Positions 62,774 through 64,000 of a stretch of DNA of 64,000 nucleotides are shown here, one piece after another; the stretch's first letter is position 1, and each line of letters begins with the position of its first letter. The stretch comes from JAMQKA01 sp043951865 (lineage in GTDB: Bacteria > Bacteroidota > Rhodothermia > Balneolales > Balneolaceae). The notes below the pieces were generated by a model. That model was given only the letters and a program-made list of their open reading frames with translations, made no database searches and was not told the origin of the DNA. The stretch spans positions 310,001 through 374,000 of the forward strand of contig NZ_JBINJF010000001.1 in the NCBI RefSeq assembly GCF_043951865.1, given 5' to 3'. A program made the translations under genes and the position numbers.

Positions 62774-63841
62774 TCACGAAGTCTCATGCCGTATTTTCGT
62801 GCCCTGCTTCAAGTGGTGCAGGAGCACAATCCAGGCACCAAAAACCAGCAGTGCCATTACCTGGTGTGCCACGGCCAGCGCCAAAGGCACATTATATACC
62901 AGGGTAAATACCCCGAGCAGATATTGCAGCAATACAAACACAACCAGTACAGTCAACCTGAGTAATATGGGGCGATCCCGGTTTTCGGCGACCACACGTA
63001 CCCAGAACAGGATCACCATTCCAGCCAACAATGTGCCCAGTATGCGGTGACTCCACTGTACCAATGCGGGATTTTCGACAAAATTCAATATCAGCGGCTC
63101 CAGCGACCATACCGTTCCCGGTAAAACCATCCCATTCATCAGGGGAAAACTGTTGTAGATGTATCCCGCCTTGAGACCCGCAACCAGCGCTCCCCATACG
63201 ACCTGTAATACAAGTAATGCCCCGATACCATACATCCAGCCGAACAAGCCGTCCGTGTTAGATGCCCGGACGGTCGTTTTGTTCGCATCCGCCCTTTGCA
63301 GATCGAGGGCAAGCCACACGCAAAATCCAAACAACAAAAATGCCAGTACCAAGTGTGCGGCCAGCCGGTAGTGACTCACATAGGGTACGTCAACCAGGCC
63401 ACTTTTAACCATAAACCAGCCCATCCCACCCTGGGCGGCTCCCAGCAAGAACAGTCCCAAGAGCTTTTTGAGCTGAGTCCGGTTAAAATAGCCGCGATAC
63501 CAGAACCAGAGAAACGGTCCAACAAAAACGATGCCGATAAAGCGACCGGTTACCCGGTGCAGGTACTCCCAGAAATAGATCTTTTTGAATTCCGCGAGCG
63601 TCATTCCCGCATTCACCTGCTGGTATTCCGGGAACTGCTTGTACCGGTTAAAAACCTCCATCCAGCTCTCATGGCCGGTGGGAGGAACGGCTCCCAACAG
63701 CAGATTCCAGTCAGTCATGGAAAGCCCCGAGCCGGTCAGCCTGGTAATACCCCCGATGGCCACCATCAGGAGAACCAGGCCGGCCCCGGTCCAGAGCCAG
63801 AAAGCAACAGCGCGATCGTTTTTGTGCCCCGATTTCCGCAT
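62774..63841 (-). CDS. ctaA: Heme A synthase (COX15/CtaA family)
   Basis: 355 residues, eight membrane helices. Oxidises the C8 methyl of heme O for aa3-type oxidases. Signature residues: GGITRLTGSGLSMTDWNLLLG near the N-terminus, the conserved Glu/His in KIYFWEYLHRVTGRFIG, VSHYRLAAHLVLAF, QWSHRILGTLLAG and the last VAHQVMALLVF, giving four His ligands. The long (type 2, alphaproteobacterial/mitochondrial) form. Its start overlaps the dikinase stop by one base (TGATG). No cytochrome oxidase genes are seen in this window. Confidence 0.93.
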   Translation of the reverse strand: MRKSGHKNDRAVAFWLWTGAGLVLLMVAIGGITRLTGSGLSMTDWNLLLGAVPPTGHESWMEVFNRYKQFPEYQQVNAGMTLAEFKKIYFWEYLHRVTGRFIGIVFVGPFLWFWYRGYFNRTQLKKLLGLFLLGAAQGGMGWFMVKSGLVDVPYVSHYRLAAHLVLAFLLFGFCVWLALDLQRADANKTTVRASNTDGLFGWMYGIGALLVLQVVWGALVAGLKAGYIYNSFPLMNGMVLPGTVWSLEPLILNFVENPALVQWSHRILGTLLAGMVILFWVRVVAENRDRPILLRLTVLVVFVLLQYLLGVFTLVYNVPLALAVAHQVMALLVFGAWIVLLHHLKQGTKIRHETS

Positions 63842-63999
63842 CAGTTGGAGACGAGCTCTTCACTTTCCTCGCGACCTTTTCCCAACTCTTCGGTTGACTC
63901 CCCCCTGAGCCGCGCCTGTGCGGCCGCGAGCCGTGCTACCGGCACCCGGTACGGGGAGCAGGAAACGTAGTTGAGGCCGAGATTGTAGCAGAAGGCGAC
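63841..63999 (-). CDS. ppdK: Pyruvate, phosphate dikinase, C-terminal end (partial)
   Basis: Only the last 52 codons and stop are inside the window. The product ends AFCYNLGLNYVSCSPYRVPV then ARLAAAQARLRGE and a short Glu/Ser-rich tail. GLNYVSCSPYRVP-x-ARLAAAQA is the strongly conserved C-terminus of PPDK, which interconverts pyruvate and phosphoenolpyruvate. The stop codon and the ctaA start codon share one base, so the genes are coupled. Confidence 0.92.
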   Translation of the reverse strand, partial: VAFCYNLGLNYVSCSPYRVPVARLAAAQARLRGESTEELGKGREESEELVSN

Positions 64000-64000
64000 G

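Noticed and set aside
62774..64000. A cytochrome oxidase operon around ctaA
   Set aside because: Neither oxidase subunits nor heme O synthase are visible; the upstream neighbour is the pyruvate phosphate dikinase gene.
1..64000. tRNA, rRNA, prophage, transposase or CRISPR array
   Set aside because: Scanning for T-loop words, rRNA cores, integrase/transposase motifs and regularly spaced repeats gave nothing convincing.

Overview
The window looks like a chromosomal segment of a Bacteroidota-related bacterium, most likely a member of Balneolota (Balneolaceae-type). The grounds are: three promoters of the Bacteroidota pattern TTG-N20/21-TAnnTTT(G/A); an rpsP gene with a very long acidic tail; a small YggS / DivIVA neighbourhood; ComEC, CstA, DUF4097 and C39-peptidase ABC exporter genes in the forms usual for that group. 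The organism assignment is inference; no rRNA or tRNA gene was seen. Coding density is high.

Layout. 0-10 kb: end of a zinc metalloprotease, prfC, DUF72, a serine hydrolase, a NodB-type deacetylase, a SirB1-type protein, arginine deiminase, a site-2 protease and a lipoprotein. 10-19.5 kb: smpB, OsmC, RNase P RNA with an enlarged P3 arm, a coiled-coil protein whose C-terminal zinc ribbon has lost all four cysteines, Nif3-like, YggS, three tandem small membrane/coiled-coil proteins, DivIVA-domain protein, purine nucleoside phosphorylase. 19.6-25.6 kb: comEC, AI-2E-type permease, xseB, dxs. 26.1-31.9 kb: an AT-rich accessory cluster with a LuxR-type regulator, two short double-glycine-leader peptide genes too small for routine calling, a CPBP membrane protein, an HlyD-type adaptor and a C39-peptidase ABC exporter. 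This reads as a complete ribosomal-peptide (bacteriocin or signal) production, immunity and export system and is the best candidate for an undescribed system here. 32-45 kb: aat, cstA, fabI, the ffh-rpsP-rimM-trmD-rplS translation/SRP group, a methyltransferase, uvrB and a chorismate mutase/prephenate dehydrogenase. 45-54 kb: a four-PAS histidine kinase, a TlpA thioredoxin, a DUF3267/ferritin/YCII run, a membrane-anchored metalloprotease, proline dehydrogenase and a repeat-rich DUF4097 protein. 54.7-64 kb: an azurin/auracyanin-like cupredoxin, a Bor-like lipoprotein, then a leftward group (CoA-transferase, a histidine-rich polytopic membrane protein, a secreted protein, an unassigned 605-residue protein, the Fe-S repair protein RIC, heme A synthase and the last 52 residues of pyruvate phosphate dikinase) that hints at nitrosative or respiratory stress.

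Two families of structured intergenic repeats run through the window. Family A (five copies, about 100-125 bp) carries two hairpins whose loops are complementary to each other (TTGTA against TACAA or TATAA), in some copies enclosed by a long outer stem. Family B (two copies, 126 and 138 bp) has pairing ends and internal hairpins with wobble-compensated changes. Neither matches an element I can name.
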